A stretch of 64,000 nt of DNA from Nageia nagi (GCA_050084985.1 JBITNC010000001.1:126046001-126110000); one strand, 5' to 3'. Shown: positions 35,351 through 47,748, counted from the stretch's first letter. Notes: generated by a model not told the origin, from the letters alone. Numbers and translations are program-made.

Positions 35351-37623
35351 TAAGTCTTCTTCTTTGTGTCAATATTACCCCCATGCCATACTCATTAGTA
35401 TTAGTCTCTATCTCAAATGGTTGCAGCAAATTTGGTAATATCAAAATAGGTGCATTACTGATCTTTTGTTTTAGTAAGTCAAAAGAAGTTTGTTATTTCT
35501 TTTCCCATACAAAACCTTTTTTCTTTACTCTTGTAATATCAAATAATGATGAGACAATATAAGAGAAATCAATAATAAAATTTCTAAGGTTTTAGTAACA
35601 AAAGTTATCCTCTTTCTCACATAGCTAAACCTTTTTTAAGCATTTACTCTTTAATAAAAATGTCATTTATAAATTTGTAACACTCCTATACTAGAATCTT
35701 CCAAGTACCTACATTTTCCTCCACCATTGGCATGTCCTAAGACCACCAAGGTTGTTTTACACAAAATCATTTACTTTCTTTTAATAAGAAATGTCATTTT
35801 AGTAAAGTTTGTAACACCTTCTCTAATACCTAGTAAATTTTTCTTTCCAAGTACAACTATATGATCAAAATATCATCAAGATATAGTCTAAGAACATCAT
35901 TTAGACCCTCATGAAGGTGGCAGGTGCATTACACAACCCAAAAGTAAATTATACCATTCATATAGACCTATTGTCTAGTCTTGAAAGTAGTCTTCCAAAT
36001 ATCTTCCTCTTTGATTCTTACTTAATGATACTTACTTCATTAGTCTAATTGGTAAATCAAGTAATAATTGGATCTCATATTGAATGTCCTACAATGGTTG
36101 TAATCCATTTCTAAAAATACACTTTGAAACTCTTACTATTTCAAGATTAGAATAGGTTTTTAGTGTCATGCATTTCATAAAACTATCTTATGCAAGTCTA
36201 AACCATGATAAGCATAAATTTCTTATTGATGCTAATCAACATTTAATAGTTTAAAGTTATGAATATGGAATAGATCTTCCATCTTTTAATTAGTCTATAA
36301 CTAATTTTTCTTCAATAATAAATATCACCCTCTTTCCCACAATTATGAATTGCCAGAAAATTACATCACAAATATAAAGAGTATGACATCCAAAATGACT
36401 TCATTAATAAAATTAGATGAAATAGTAAAATTTAATTTAGATTATTTATTATTTGCAACTTAGAATCATTTTGAGTTCAACCTAAAGGGTTGGATAAGGA
36501 TGCTTTTCTATATTTAATCCCAACTTTTGCAACAAACTTTTAGTAATCATATTTTCTTGAGAACCAAATCTACAATAGAATCAATATCTTTATCCATATG
36601 ATTGATCTTAACATGGAATAGTGATGTCCTCTTCTCCTGAACATTTACTATTTTCAACTTCATGGAATGCACAAACTTAAGTTTTTTTCCAAAATGTACA
36701 CTATCCTCAATATCCTCACTCTTTCTAGACAAAATTACACCATAAATATCAAGATGTAGCACATTCAAAATGATTTCATCAATAAAATTAGAGGAAATAG
36801 TGAAATTCAACTTACATTTCTTCTTTATTTGTAGCTTAGCATCATTTTGAGTTCAACCCAATGGGTTGGCTAAGGATGCTTCTTTATATTCAATCCTAAA
36901 TTTTATATAGAAATTTTAACAATCATATTTTCTTGAGAACTATGATCTACAATAAAATCAATATTTTTCTCTTTGATTGGATCTTGACATGGAATGATGA
37001 TGTCCTCTTCTCTTAAACAAGTTTACTATTTCCAATTTCATGGACTACTACAAAGTTAAGGTTTTTATCTAAAACATCCACTCTCCTTAATATCCTCACT
37101 ATTAGTAACCATTATATTCTTCTTATCTAGATTCTACTTTTTATATGGGTACAACTCAGGATGAAGCTTCAAACACTTGTTATCTACATGTCGATCTTTA
37201 TCATAATGTAAAAAATATTTTATATCATCTCCATTCTTTGATGTATTTATATTTTTATTTACTTTCTACTTCATTTTAGCTTTCTTTTGAGATGTACTAC
37301 CTTCTTAGTTCCCCTTATTATTTGAATTCTTCTCAGAGTTATCAAAATATTAGTTATGTATCCCATCTTCTTCCAAATACTATTCTTGAATACAAACTTG
37401 CTCAAAATTAGTAGTATCAGACAACATCATCAACTTTTACAAATGAATATACAAACCTCTAATGAACTTCATCAAAATTTGAGGATCCTTAAGAGAAATC
37501 ACTAGAAAATTTATTTACCTTATAAATTTGGTAGTGTAATCTTGGATTGATTCTCTTATTTGTTGACAAAGAAATTTTTATTTTATAAGTTTCTTATATC
37601 GATGACCTAAAGGATAGAAATAA
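35351..37623 (-). mobile_element. gypsy-2, left part: gag C-terminus, protease, RT, RNase H (Ty3/gypsy)
   Basis: Minus-strand reading from 37,623 leftward. First comes a gag tail (RESIQDYTTKF-like, then a CCHC position near 37,170-37,215 with F and Y replacing two cysteines). Retropepsin-type sequence follows, present twice. RT has FGLCNAPATF and YLDDIL near 35,880-35,930. Next are the connection segment FDLLKQKISNAPILILPN and the RNase H start PFEIETNTNEYGMGV near 35,420. RNase H is cut at about 35,350 by the TIR element, and integrase is not seen. Stops and frameshifts are frequent. The element is interrupted at 37,623 by gypsy-1 and resumes at 50,029, where the same gag sentence continues. 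Confidence 0.8.
36378..37110 (-). repeat. Tandem duplication of the gypsy-2 protease region
   Basis: Two units of about 370-390 bp (near 36,378-36,740 and 36,762-37,110). Each contains TTTTGAGTTCAACC, CAATCATATTTTCTTGAGAA and GATGTCCTCTTCTC in the same order. Each encodes a decayed retropepsin-like segment, including ISSNFIDEIILNVLHLDIYG in the left unit. Confidence 0.75.
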
Positions 37624-37645
37624 TGTTAGTATCACATATCCTAAC
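37624..37645 (+). mobile_element. gypsy-1 5' LTR, first 22 bp
   Basis: TGTTAGTATCACATATCCTAAC matches the start of the 3' LTR at 49,621 and is cut off by the copia insertion. The LTR resumes at 45,713. The 5 bp before it, AATAA, differ by one base from ATTAA after the 3' LTR, so they are a probable decayed target duplication. Confidence 0.85.
37641..37645. other. Target-site duplication (left) of the copia element
   Basis: CTAAC immediately precedes the copia LTR and is repeated exactly at 45,708-45,712. Confidence 0.9.
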
Positions 37646-38145
37646 TGAAGGAGTTGCAATATAACATAAACAACCTTAAACTACCAAGATCACATGAAAT
37701 ATTAATCTCACATCTAAATAACTCAAGTAAGATAATCTCACAAAGATAACTCAAGAGATAAAGTGGTTCCTCCAACTAGGAGTACATCCACTAACTAGAT
37801 CTTACTTCATTCATAAATATTAAACTCTTACAATTCTCTTAATCTCATCTCTTAAACACTATTCTATAGCATAAATTTACTTTAGAAACTGGTGTGTGAT
37901 CACAAAGAGAGATTTCTATTTATAGGTCAAAATCCCTCTTTAGATCACCCTTTTTATCCAATGCACAAAATATGACATGCAACTCCCTTTTACCTAAGGG
38001 GCATGCTTATGACATGGAGTGTAGGAAAAGTTAAATTATCATATTCACTTAAATACTTAAGGTATCTATTGATACCATGAAGTATTAGTAATATTACAAA
38101 GATAATTAATACTAAACCTTTACTAATGCATTATACATTCCAATA
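37646..38145 (-). repeat. Copia LTR, left copy (3' LTR)
   Basis: Begins TGAAGGAGTTGCAATATAA and ends CAATA, the decayed form of a CA terminus. It is bordered internally by CTCCCTCTT (38,146-38,154), the reverse complement of a purine-rich tract that primes plus-strand synthesis. Confidence 0.9.
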
Positions 38146-38811
38146 CTCCCTCTTAATTCAATATTGGGATAGATAGAATAAGAGAGAACATGTGCTAATT
38201 ATCATAACAAAATAGAGCATAAAAAATGCACATATGAGTTCCTCACATATAGATAACTAAATAGAGCCAAAAGACACATAAGAGTTTCTCACACAAGGAT
38301 AATTGAATAATGCTAGAATGGCCAATCTTTTGGTCTAAAAAATTTATACAACAAGTTCCTCATGTAGAATGAACTTACCACAAAGGTGTATAACAAAATC
38401 AACAATATACAACATAAAATCCTCTTAAGGTTGAAGTTATCATCACAAACATGAATTCAATATAAGAATTCAAACTTCACTCCCCCTTGAAGGCAACTTC
38501 AGCAACCTGATAGCATCCTTAACCTTACATAACTGAGCTTTAGGAAGGGGCTTAGTGAACAAATTAGCCAAGTTCAAGGTTGATGGATAATACTCTAGAT
38601 GTATGATGCCATCAAGAACCTTCTCCCTAATAAAATGGGCTTAGATTTCCACATGTTTTTTTCTCTAATGAAACACATAATTCTTAGCCAAAGAAATAGC
38701 TAATTAATTATTTGAAGAAATTAGAGATGAGTTAACTTGCTAATGCCTAATTTCTTTTATAAGATGCCTTAACTAAATAACTTCCTAAGCTATAACATAC
38801 ATGGCATGATA

Positions 38812-41480
38812 TTAAGCTTCTATGGTGGAAAGAGAAATAGTAAGTTGCTTCTTGTAAGCCCAAGAGATAGCACCTAACCTAATGCTAAAAATATACATAG
38901 AGGTTAACTTCTTATTACCTCTATCTTCTCCATAGTTAAAATCTAAGAACCCAGAGAGAACAAATGAGGGAAACTTGGAATACTTGAGAGTAATACCCTT
39001 CATCCCTATAGAACACCTTAAGATTTGTTTAATAGCATTGAGGTGCTCAACATATGGTTTTGCATGAATCATGCCATGAAATTCATTGGAAAGGTAATAT
39101 CTAGCCTAGAAATAGTCAAATACAAAAGACTATCAATTAATTACCTATAAGCTGTAGCATTAGCCAACTAAGAGTTGGTGCTAAGATAAATAGTGATGCT
39201 AGGATAGACTAGGATTGTAGCATGTCTACACTCCTCCATTATAAACTTCAATAATATGTTTGATATATAATTGAATTGATTAATATAAGTACAATCTTTG
39301 TATTGATACACTTGCATTCCAAGGTAGTAGTGCAAGAGACCAAGATCAGTCATTTCAAATATTGCATTAAGTTTGAATATGCACTCTTGAATGATTTTGT
39401 CATTATTTCCAATAATCAAAAGATCAAACACATAAAGGAGAATCAAGATCACATCTTTTTTTAATTAAGTATATATAAATTGAAGTCAAAAAAGCACTTG
39501 GAGAATCCAATATATGCAAAATATCCTAAAATTTTCTTGTACCAAGCTCTAGGTGCTTGCTTAAGTCCATATAAAGACTTTTTTAGCTTGCACACAAAAT
39601 ACACTTTGCCTTCCATAATAAACCCTTCTAGTTGATTCATTAATATTTCCACATCTAAATCACCATTTAAAAATGCACTCTTGATATCAAGTTAAAAATT
39701 TTTCCATCCTTGAGCTACTGAAAGAGCAAAGATTATCCTAACAAAAGACATATTTTCCATAAGAGCAAAGGTTTCTTCATAATCAACACTATATTTTTAA
39801 TCAAAACCTTTAGCTATTAACTTTGCCTTGTATTTTTCAATATCCTTAATTGAATTGAACTTGACCTTGTAGATCCATTTAATACCAATCACATTCTTGT
39901 AATTGAGATAAGAAACCAAGTCTCAAGTTTCATTTTTCATAAAAGCCTCATATTCCACTTTCATGGCTTCCTTCTAGGACTCATGCTTTGAGGCTTCTTT
40001 GGAAGATGAGGGCTCATTCTTGTTATCAATTTTGGAGAATAAATTTTTTTTTAAAATCATGATCCTTGTTACCCTTTGTGTTGAAGAATTTTGCTCCTAA
40101 GGTGACTTATCTACATCAATATCCAAGCAACTATGTGTAACTAATGAATCGTATGGATCATTAAAATTCTCATTAGAAGTAGATTCTTTGAGATGTTCAT
40201 TGAACTTTACATCCCTAGATATGAACACTCCTTTGTAGGATGGAGAGTAGAGCCTATATCCTTTGTGCTATCTTTTATAATCCATAAAAATGCATTTGTT
40301 AGCTCTTTCATTTAACTTTTTTCTTTTCTTAGAAACATTCTAGAAAAAAGCTTCATAACCAAACACCTTAAGGTGAGAAATGTTAGGTTTTTTTCCTAAC
40401 CATGCCTTAAAAAGAGTTTTATCTTGAATGAATTTTGTGGGATACCTATTCAAAATGTAAATAGCAGTGCTTAGAATTCACCCCATAAGAAAATATGAAG
40501 ATTACCCAACATGCATCTATCCATCTTCATAATTATCCTATTTTCTCTTTCTGCAACACTATTCTGCTAAGGAGTGAATGGAATTATAATTTATCTCTTA
40601 ATTCTATACTTATTGTAATAGACATTGAACTCATTGCTATTATATTCTCTCCCATTATCTGATCTCAACATCTTGATTTTAAGGTTAGTTTGATTTTCAA
40701 CTAAAGCCTTAAAATTCTTAAAAGTTTGATCCTTGTGCCCCAAAAGATAACCAAATGTCATCCTACAAAAATCATTAATGAAGGTCAAGATGTAAAATTC
40801 TCCTCCAAGAGACTTAGTCTAAAATGGGCCATCAAATCTAAATGCATAAGTTAAAGAGGTTGAGATGCTCTTATTACCTTATCTTTTTCAAATATTTATT
40901 TATTCATATTTCCAAGGATGCACTTCTCACATAGACCAATTGAAGGTGAAATTAAAGGCAAACCTTTCACAAGTTCTTGGTCATTCATGACTTGAATACT
41001 CTTGTGTTTAAGGTGCCCTAAATGTTGGTGCCAATGATTACATTTAAAACACACATTCATAGTAAGACATATCTTTGTTAGAACTTGATCCATAATGTAG
41101 AGATCATCTTTCACTAAACTTTTAACCAATGTGGCAATTCCTTTCTTAATGCATAAGGATTATGAGTTGAACTTGAATGAGTACCTTTGTCTTAAAACTT
41201 GAATCATTAAGAGAAGGTTCATTCCAAGCTTAGGAACATAGAGCACATTTTAAAGAACCTTTCTATAAATCAACACACTCCCAATTTCTTAAACTTCAAG
41301 GATAGAGTTATCACCTATCATAACTGCATCTTTCTTATACTTGTGAAAATTTACAAACTTATCTTTTTCAAAGCATAGGTGATTACTACAACCAAAATTA
41401 ACAATCCAATTAGTAAAAAAAGAGTGAAACATGGAGTAGAGTGTAACAGTAAATCTAGCTTTTATATTCTTCTTCCCTTT
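38812..41480 (-). pseudogene. Copia pol: integrase, reverse transcriptase, RNase H (broken)
   Basis: From right to left: GAG-pre-integrase with HHCC pieces (WHQHLGHLKHKSIQVM, then CEKCILGN; 40,896-41,129), and integrase core with MLRSDNGREYNSNEF (40,591-40,788). RT follows with CKLKKSLYGLKQAPRAWY (39,461-39,652) and the catalytic box YVFD in place of YVDD (39,168-39,452). RNase H ends the set with GAISWAYKKQLTISLSTIEA (38,812-39,072). In live elements these enzymes copy the RNA and insert the cDNA. The polyprotein is broken by many stops and shifts, and one catalytic aspartate of RT is lost. Confidence 0.92.
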
Positions 41481-41520
41481 AAATTTCTTTATATTTACAT
41501 TACACTTGATTTTTCTTCTC

Positions 41521-42365
41521 TTTCCTTATTGTAGCAATCAGTTTCTTTGTGACCATGTATGCTACAAAAGTTATAATTTCTATAAAAATTTACCTAAAGA
41601 TTTTATTTACTTACCTTGCCTTTTGCATCTTTTTGCTCGAAAAAGTTGTTTCTATTGTTACCATGATTGCCATTGTTGTTACCCCTTTTCTCAAACTTTT
41701 TGGTGTAAGAAGGATAAGTTTTCTTATGTTGATTGAACTTCTTTTTGAAAGGAGTTTTGGTTTCTCCTAGAGCAAAATTATTATTCTTTGAAGAGGAAAT
41801 CAACACCTTTTTGTTAAGAGTTTTCTCATGCTTCAAAAGGATCCTAAAAAGGTTCTCATCATAAAGCCTAGTCTCAATTACCATTACAAAATTACCAAAC
41901 TTTGAAGAAACGCTTTGGAGGATGATGAAGATAATGAACTCATCATTGATCCAATTGCACCCATAAGCAACAAGTTGGGTTCTAAGGTTAATGATTTTGT
42001 TCTAGCATATGGTAACATTTTCATCTTCCCCTTGATAAGATTGAAGCAAATTTTATAAAATAGTAAATCTTCTTGAGAACTTAGATCCAAGGTAAATCTT
42101 CTTAAGCTTATCCCAAGCTTCCTCTGCTGAGGTTAAGGTTGAAATCATAAAGAGCACATCATCTGACACTGTATAAAAACCATAGAGGTTGCCAACTCAT
42201 TCTTCATATTATATGCCTCAAGTGCCTTCTCATCTATAGGAGTAATAAGGTTATCATTCACTATTTGTCAAAGCTTCCTTGCTTATAATTCAACTCTCAT
42301 CTAAGGTTCCTAAATGCCAAAGTTGAAACTATCAATAATGTATTTAGGTAAAAAGATGTATCCCA
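41521..42365 (-). pseudogene. Copia gag (broken)
   Basis: ATG near 42,365 opens a UBN2-like gag with text ITPIDEKALEAYNMKNELA (near 42,220), RFTIL then SYQGEDENV in a shifted frame, and a basic Asn-rich tail (41,603-41,700). A CCHC knuckle near 41,534-41,575 has its first cysteine replaced by tyrosine. Gag normally forms the particle that packages element RNA. Stops and at least two frameshifts are present. Confidence 0.8.
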
Positions 42366-45189
42366 TTTGCTATAAAATAATGTGAATAAATAATAATCAT
42401 GTGGTTCAAAAAATAACATTACATGTTAAGTTTTATTCCAAGTAAATAATACATGTTAATTTTAACAATAAGGTCATGCTTGATTTGTTTCACAAGAGCA
42501 AATGTTTACAACTCAAATATATGTCCCATGTATCCAAATACTTTTTTCATAACCAAGAATAGTAGATGAAGAATGACATTATTAGGGTTTATTTTTTTCT
42601 CTAAAATTAGACCTTCACCTAGATGCCCACAAGGTGGAACCTAGGTACTACCAATCCTTTACCAGTTCACCTTAGGTAGTAATATACTTTGATAAGAAGA
42701 AGTACCTACTATTTTTTAAGGTTATGATATTTATTTTATAGGCCAAATTATTAATCTTGATTAGGTTTTAATTTATTCTCTTAGGTTATCAAGATAATCG
42801 TTGAATGGATTTATGGATATGTGGTATCACTACACACATGCTTGTCCATATATTAGAGTTATATCCAGACCAATAAAAAACTTAGAGGTAATTTAGAAGT
42901 ATAGACTTTTCACCATTTGGATCATCAAATTTAAAGGTTCTAGTCCACCTATCCTCACCTCATGGCTTCCCAAAAAATTCATGTTGCAGAATGTACATGC
43001 ATATGTATTCATTTTAAGGGGTTGCTCAATTCAATATTTGTAATTTTGCATAAGTTAATAAAGTAAAAATGCAAAACATGAAGTAAAGTGCATTAAATAT
43101 CATCCATTCATAACTTGGAACCTTAAGAGTCCAATGGATTTTGTTTACTAACCCCTAAAGGGCATCTTTACATAGGTCCATAATTTGCACAAGTTAACCT
43201 TGTAAAAAAAATGATAAATACTTAAGCATAAGCATGCATTAATTCCATAATTTTCATAAGTTAACTTTGCATAAAGGATAAATATCTAGGCATAAGCATG
43301 CATCATTAAAAGAAATAAGCATGCATCATCAACTTAAAAAAGTAGGAAGCATGCATCATTTAACTTAAAAATTTTAAGTACTAAGCATGCATTATTAAGT
43401 TAAAAAAAAGTAAGTAGGAAGCAATATCATTTAACTTAAAACATTAATTGATAAGCATGCTTTATTTGCATAACTGAATAACTCCATCTTTGCATAAAGA
43501 TTTTATTAAAAAATAAACACTTAAAAAAAAGTAATAGACATGCAACTTGTCATAAGGATTTAAAAATTAAGTAAAATACTCATAATATTTTCCCCCATTT
43601 TACTTTAAACAAGATCCTTAAAAATAAATTAGTAAAAAGAATACCTCTTTTACTTAAGTAATATGAGAAGATTAAAAAAGCTACATTCTCTAAGTTGCAC
43701 TTTTATAAAATAACATTTTAAGCACTTTAGAAAGTACTATCATTATGTTAATAAAAGCAGGTTTTGAATTTATTAAATATAATGTCTAAATGTTTAAGTA
43801 TTTGAAGTAAAATGTAAAAAAAAAATTACCTTAAGTACAAGGTACATTTTACCCTTCCCAAGGTAATTTAAGATAGACATCAAAATGTTTTAGACCTTGA
43901 GTTTACGCTTTGTAAAGCTTAAAAGTTTCTAGGTGCATTAAATAAATATTGACTTGCAAGCAATATTGAAAATTTAATGCACTAGATAGGTTTATTTCAA
44001 AAAAGACTTCATACACCAATTAATCATTAAAGATAAGGGGTTGGTGGGTAGGAGAAAAAGAGGAATTAAATTTAGGTTAAAGACTAGTTACACATGGAGG
44101 AGAGATCACCAAGAAGACAAAAAACAACACTAATCACCAAGGAAGTCCTCATGTAGAGGAGAGTTTGCAATGAATTTAATGAGAAAGAGGTTAAGAGGGA
44201 AGGTGCAACAAAGAGTGAGGTTGATGCTCAAGCCAGTTAAGGAAGACAAGGTTTGAGAGGGCCATAGATGGGCCATGAAGGTGGGATGGTAGAGGGGGTG
44301 CAGAGGAGGAATGGCCATGAAACAAAGGAGAACCCCCAAGATATAGAACAAGAGGGGGCTTCATACGTAGGGAGGGTTTCCTAGGCATAGGGAGGCCATC
44401 CTTCTAAATATGATTGTGCATGGGAAGGATTTCCTTTTCTCCATGTGACTATGCATTAGTTATGGACCCATCATGAATGTGCAAGAGAAGGTTTAAAATG
44501 CATAAGGGGTTAATTTACACTAACAACATTTTATAGTGAAATTCAACCATCCCAACATTGAAAATGTAAGGTTCACCCCTTGCATTTACAAAAAAAATAT
44601 AATAATTTAAAAAATTAACCACTCCCATTTTCACTATGTAGCCAATTACTACTATATTGCTATTATAAAAAAAAGTAAAATAAAAGAATAGCCTCCTCAT
44701 GAAATGTATTGTGAAATAGATACTCAAATACAATAGTGAAATGTATTTTAAAAAAATTTATTTTTCTTCACAAAGATAGTAAAAAAATACAATATTTTTT
44801 TCTAAGATGTTATTTCTTTTTAATATATATATATATATTCAAATCATTTGATAAAAAAATTCAAACCAAATATATGCAAATTTAGAGCAATGTAACAAGC
44901 AATTTTAAACTTGTAACTAACAATAAGAAGTAGTAGTATAAGTAAACAAATTTGTTTCACAATATATTGCTCCTTTAAAGAAATTTTGCCACATATGTAA
45001 GAAATTACTAACATAATACAAAATATGTTTGTAACATTAGTGAAATATTCCAAAAGATAAAAAAAATGAAGCAAATTGTATGTAAAAGGTTATACCTTAT
45101 CTTGAATTTTACCTCAATAATGAAATGAAGAGATGAACACCAAGAAGAAGAGCTTCCACACCAAGGATGTGAAGATGAGTCTCCAAGGT
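42366..45189 (-). other. Long leader between copia primer site and gag
   Basis: About 2.8 kb without recognisable gag separates primer-binding site and gag, where copia elements usually have a short leader. It holds a CATGCA-rich repeat cluster (43,220-43,470) and a less AT-rich, purine-biased block at 44,030-44,500 with short Pro/His/Ser-rich minus-strand frames. It could be an insertion of another element or a captured sequence. No terminal repeats were found. Confidence 0.6.
43220..43470. repeat. Cluster of AAGCATGCAT-type repeats
   Basis: About six to eight copies of (A)AAGCATGCAT(C/T)ATT, several followed by (T)AACTTAAAA, occur at 25-45 bp spacing. The CATGCA core matches the plant RY/Sph motif bound by B3-domain factors. 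Whether this is functional cannot be told. Confidence 0.7.
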
Positions 45190-45201
45190 GCTCTAATACC
45201 A
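45190..45201 (-). other. Copia primer-binding site
   Basis: On the minus strand TGGTATTAGAGC, one mismatch from the initiator tRNA-Met complement TGGTATCAGAGC, two bases inside the LTR. Confidence 0.88.
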
Positions 45202-45203
45202 AA

Positions 45204-45707
45204 TAGAGGAGTTGTAATATAATATAAACAACCCTAAACTACCAAGATCTCATGAAAGCTCAAACTCACATCTAAATAACTCAAATAAGATAATATCACA
45301 AATATAACTTAATAGATAAAGTGGTTCCTCCAACCAAGAGTATATCCACTAACTAGATCTTACTTCATTCACAAATATGAACCTCTTACAATTCTCCTAA
45401 TATCATCTCTTAAACACTATCCTATAACATAAATTTACTCTACAAATTGATGTGTGATCATAAAGAGGGAGCCTTCTATTTATAGGTCAAAATCCCTCTT
45501 TGAATCACCCTTTTATCCAATGTACAAAGGTATGACATGCAACTCCCTTTTACCTAAGGGGAATACTTATGACATGAAGTGTATAATAAGTTACATTATT
45601 ATATTCATTTAAATACTTAAGGTATCTATTGATACCATTAAGTATTAGTGAAATTACAAAGAGAATTAATACTAAACCTTTACATTAATGAATTATACAT
45701 TCCAAAA
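45204..45707 (-). repeat. Copia LTR, right copy (5' LTR)
   Basis: Collinear with 37,646-38,145. Its first bases are TAGAGGAG against TGAAGGAG on the left, and its end CAAAA against CAATA. Both termini are therefore decayed from TG...CA. Followed by the CTAAC target duplication. Confidence 0.9.
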
Positions 45708-45712
45708 CTAAC

Positions 45713-46115
45713 ATTTAATTATGTTTAATTATGGTTAGTAGTTATTTTAATTAGTAGCTTGTGTCGACTAGTGATGTGAACTATTATATTGTTGTAAGAT
45801 AAATTGCCATTTTGAATTAAACCATCAAATAGGGTTAGGGTAGGAAGTTTATAAATATTTGTAAGGGAAGTAAAGAGAAACATCTTGGAAAATCAATTAT
45901 CTTTTGTTTTGTAAGAAGAAAGCCCCCATGAAATGGCCTACAATTGGTTTTGCTATTAGTAATGTTATTTCATCCTATTATCTAGTTGTTAATTAGAGTA
46001 AATTGTTCCAATTGCTTTACTTGTCACATTTCAAATTTGTTGGCTATTTGGTGTTTAAATATTTCCTTTAGTATTTGAGGTGAAACCCCTTTTTAGTTCT
46101 ATTAGGTTCCTAACA
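45713..46115 (+). mobile_element. gypsy-1 5' LTR, remainder
   Basis: Resumes directly after the copia target duplication. Collinear with 49,643-50,028, including TAAGATRAATT, GTAGGAAGT-TATAAATATTT (TATA-like) and the CTTAACA/CCTAACA end. Confidence 0.88.
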
Positions 46116-46117
46116 AG

Positions 46118-46129
46118 TGATATCATAAC
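46118..46129 (+). other. gypsy-1 primer-binding site
   Basis: TGATATCATAAC, 9 of 12 bases matching the initiator tRNA-Met complement and two bases after the LTR end. The three differences are all G-to-A or G-to-T changes. Confidence 0.7.
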
Positions 46130-46616
46130 ATCATTTTTTGCTACCTATGGGTAATTTTGTGTGGTCATATTGAGTAGAAAATCTTGAAATTATCCATTTT
46201 ACAATCAAAACTCTACCCAAATGTTTACAGATTGTAACATCACATCAATGTGAAACCCTAGAATTGGTTATTTTTCTAGCAAAATCTTTACCAAAAATTT
46301 TCATGATCTCATGAAACCCTCAAAATGTTTGCCTAAAATAGTAGTTCCAAAATAGGAAAAAACTTTTGAGGATAATATCTCCCAAATTATGGGGAATTAG
46401 CATATTCTGAGTGTGCTTGTTCATTACCAAAGCTAACAATTTTTAGGAAAAATAATCCAAAAAACATCATTTTAAGATCTATGTCATTATGATTATTTTT
46501 TTTCTTGATTCTTTTTATATATAACACCCATATACTTTCTTAGTTTCAAAAGATAACAATTTCCAAAAAATAGTAGTTTCTAAAATTAGCAAGTTAGCTC
46601 CTACTATAATTTGATA

Positions 46617-47748
46617 TGGCGAATGGAATAAGATATTAAGATATTGAAAAATTATCTATCAAGATAGATGAAATTGATGAATTCCTATGAAAATAGGATA
46701 TTGATAAAATGAATAGAAATATGACCACTATGCAAACAATAGTAACCACCTTTCAAGTGATAATAGCCTACTTAGGCACTAAATATGACCCTTTGAACAC
46801 CAATTATGCCATAGTAATTCAAAATTAGAGAACATCCACTATAAGAATAAATTGAGGTTCAGGATAAAACAATCAAGGATATTGCAACAATTAGGGGGAT
46901 AACCATATCATACACACCAATGTTTTTAACAAGCATCCATTCTTCCTTAAGTGATTAAGCTAGAATTCTCAAAATTTAGTGGCAAAGATAAACCTAGCTA
47001 GATTTATAAAGTAGAATAATACTTCTAATTGAATCAAATTATTGACACATAAAAGGTAAATATTGCATTATTCAACCTTGAATAAGAAGCCATACAATGG
47101 TACCAATGGTTTGAGAATGCAAATGGTACCCCCTTATGGGAAGATTTCAAAACAAATCTACTTATCCAACTTGGTCCAAGAGACTATAAAGATTTCATAG
47201 GAGCTCTTCTAAAATTATGATAAACTTCATTAATAAAGTAATATCAAGCTTAGATATAAAAACTTGCAAACCACAATGAAGGGTTGGATGAGTTGTTTTC
47301 AAAAACTTGCTTCATTAGCAACTTAAATGATGAGATTCGAGAGGAAGTAAATATGTTCAATCCAAAAATGATGATGGATATGATTGCATTAGCCAAACTT
47401 ACTCAATATAAATTCAATGCTCAAAGATATTAGGTGAAGAATCCATTTATCAAACCATAGTCTCTTCTTATTTCTCCCAAACCTAATTTTTCATTAATAA
47501 TCAAGCGACTTACACCTGAGAAAATGAAGGAGGATAAAGAGAAGGGTATTTGTTACTATTATGATGAAAAGTACAATCTTGATCATTTATGTACCATGCA
47601 AAAATTATATTTGTTAAATGTTGATGATCTTGAAGAATCAACCAATGAGGAAGAAGAGGTAATAGTTGAAGAAGTAGCAAATGAGCCGTACAACACTAAG
47701 GATGAGGTACCTAAAATTTCTTATAATGCTCTTTCAAGGATTTATTAA
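46617..47748 (+). pseudogene. gypsy-1 gag (broken)
   Basis: Retrotrans_gag-type sequence. It includes EAIQWYQWFENANGTPLWED near 47,090, LLIQLGPRDYKDFIGALLKL near 47,155, and LDELFSKTCFISNLNDEIRE near 47,290. A knuckle near 47,550-47,590 (CYYYDEKYNLDHLC) has its second cysteine replaced by tyrosine, and an acidic tail follows to 47,748. Several stops occur in the N-terminal half. Confidence 0.85.

Larger units (their letters stand above)
37646..45707 (-). mobile_element. Complete but decayed Ty1/copia retrotransposon, 8.06 kb
   Basis: Two ~500-bp LTRs flank, in minus-strand order: a primer-binding site, a 2.8 kb non-gag leader, gag, integrase, RT and RNase H, and a polypurine tract. Integrase before RT is the copia order. 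A perfect CTAAC duplication marks insertion into the 5' LTR of gypsy-1. By eye the LTRs are roughly 85-90% identical, so the insertion is old. Coding regions carry many stops. Confidence 0.93.

Noticed and set aside
35351-35562. Plus-strand open frame near 35.3-35.6 kb
   Set aside because: Antisense of gypsy-2 RNase H, fused with the end of the TIR element.
43220-43470. CRISPR-like regular repeats
   Set aside because: Units are degenerate, spacing is irregular, the spacers are AT-rich and partly repeated, and the context is a plant retrotransposon.
45190-45201. Initiator tRNA-Met gene hits (also at 17,335, 46,118 and 51,373)
   Set aside because: Only the 12-14 nt primer-complement is present, next to LTRs; no tRNA cloverleaf surrounds any of them.
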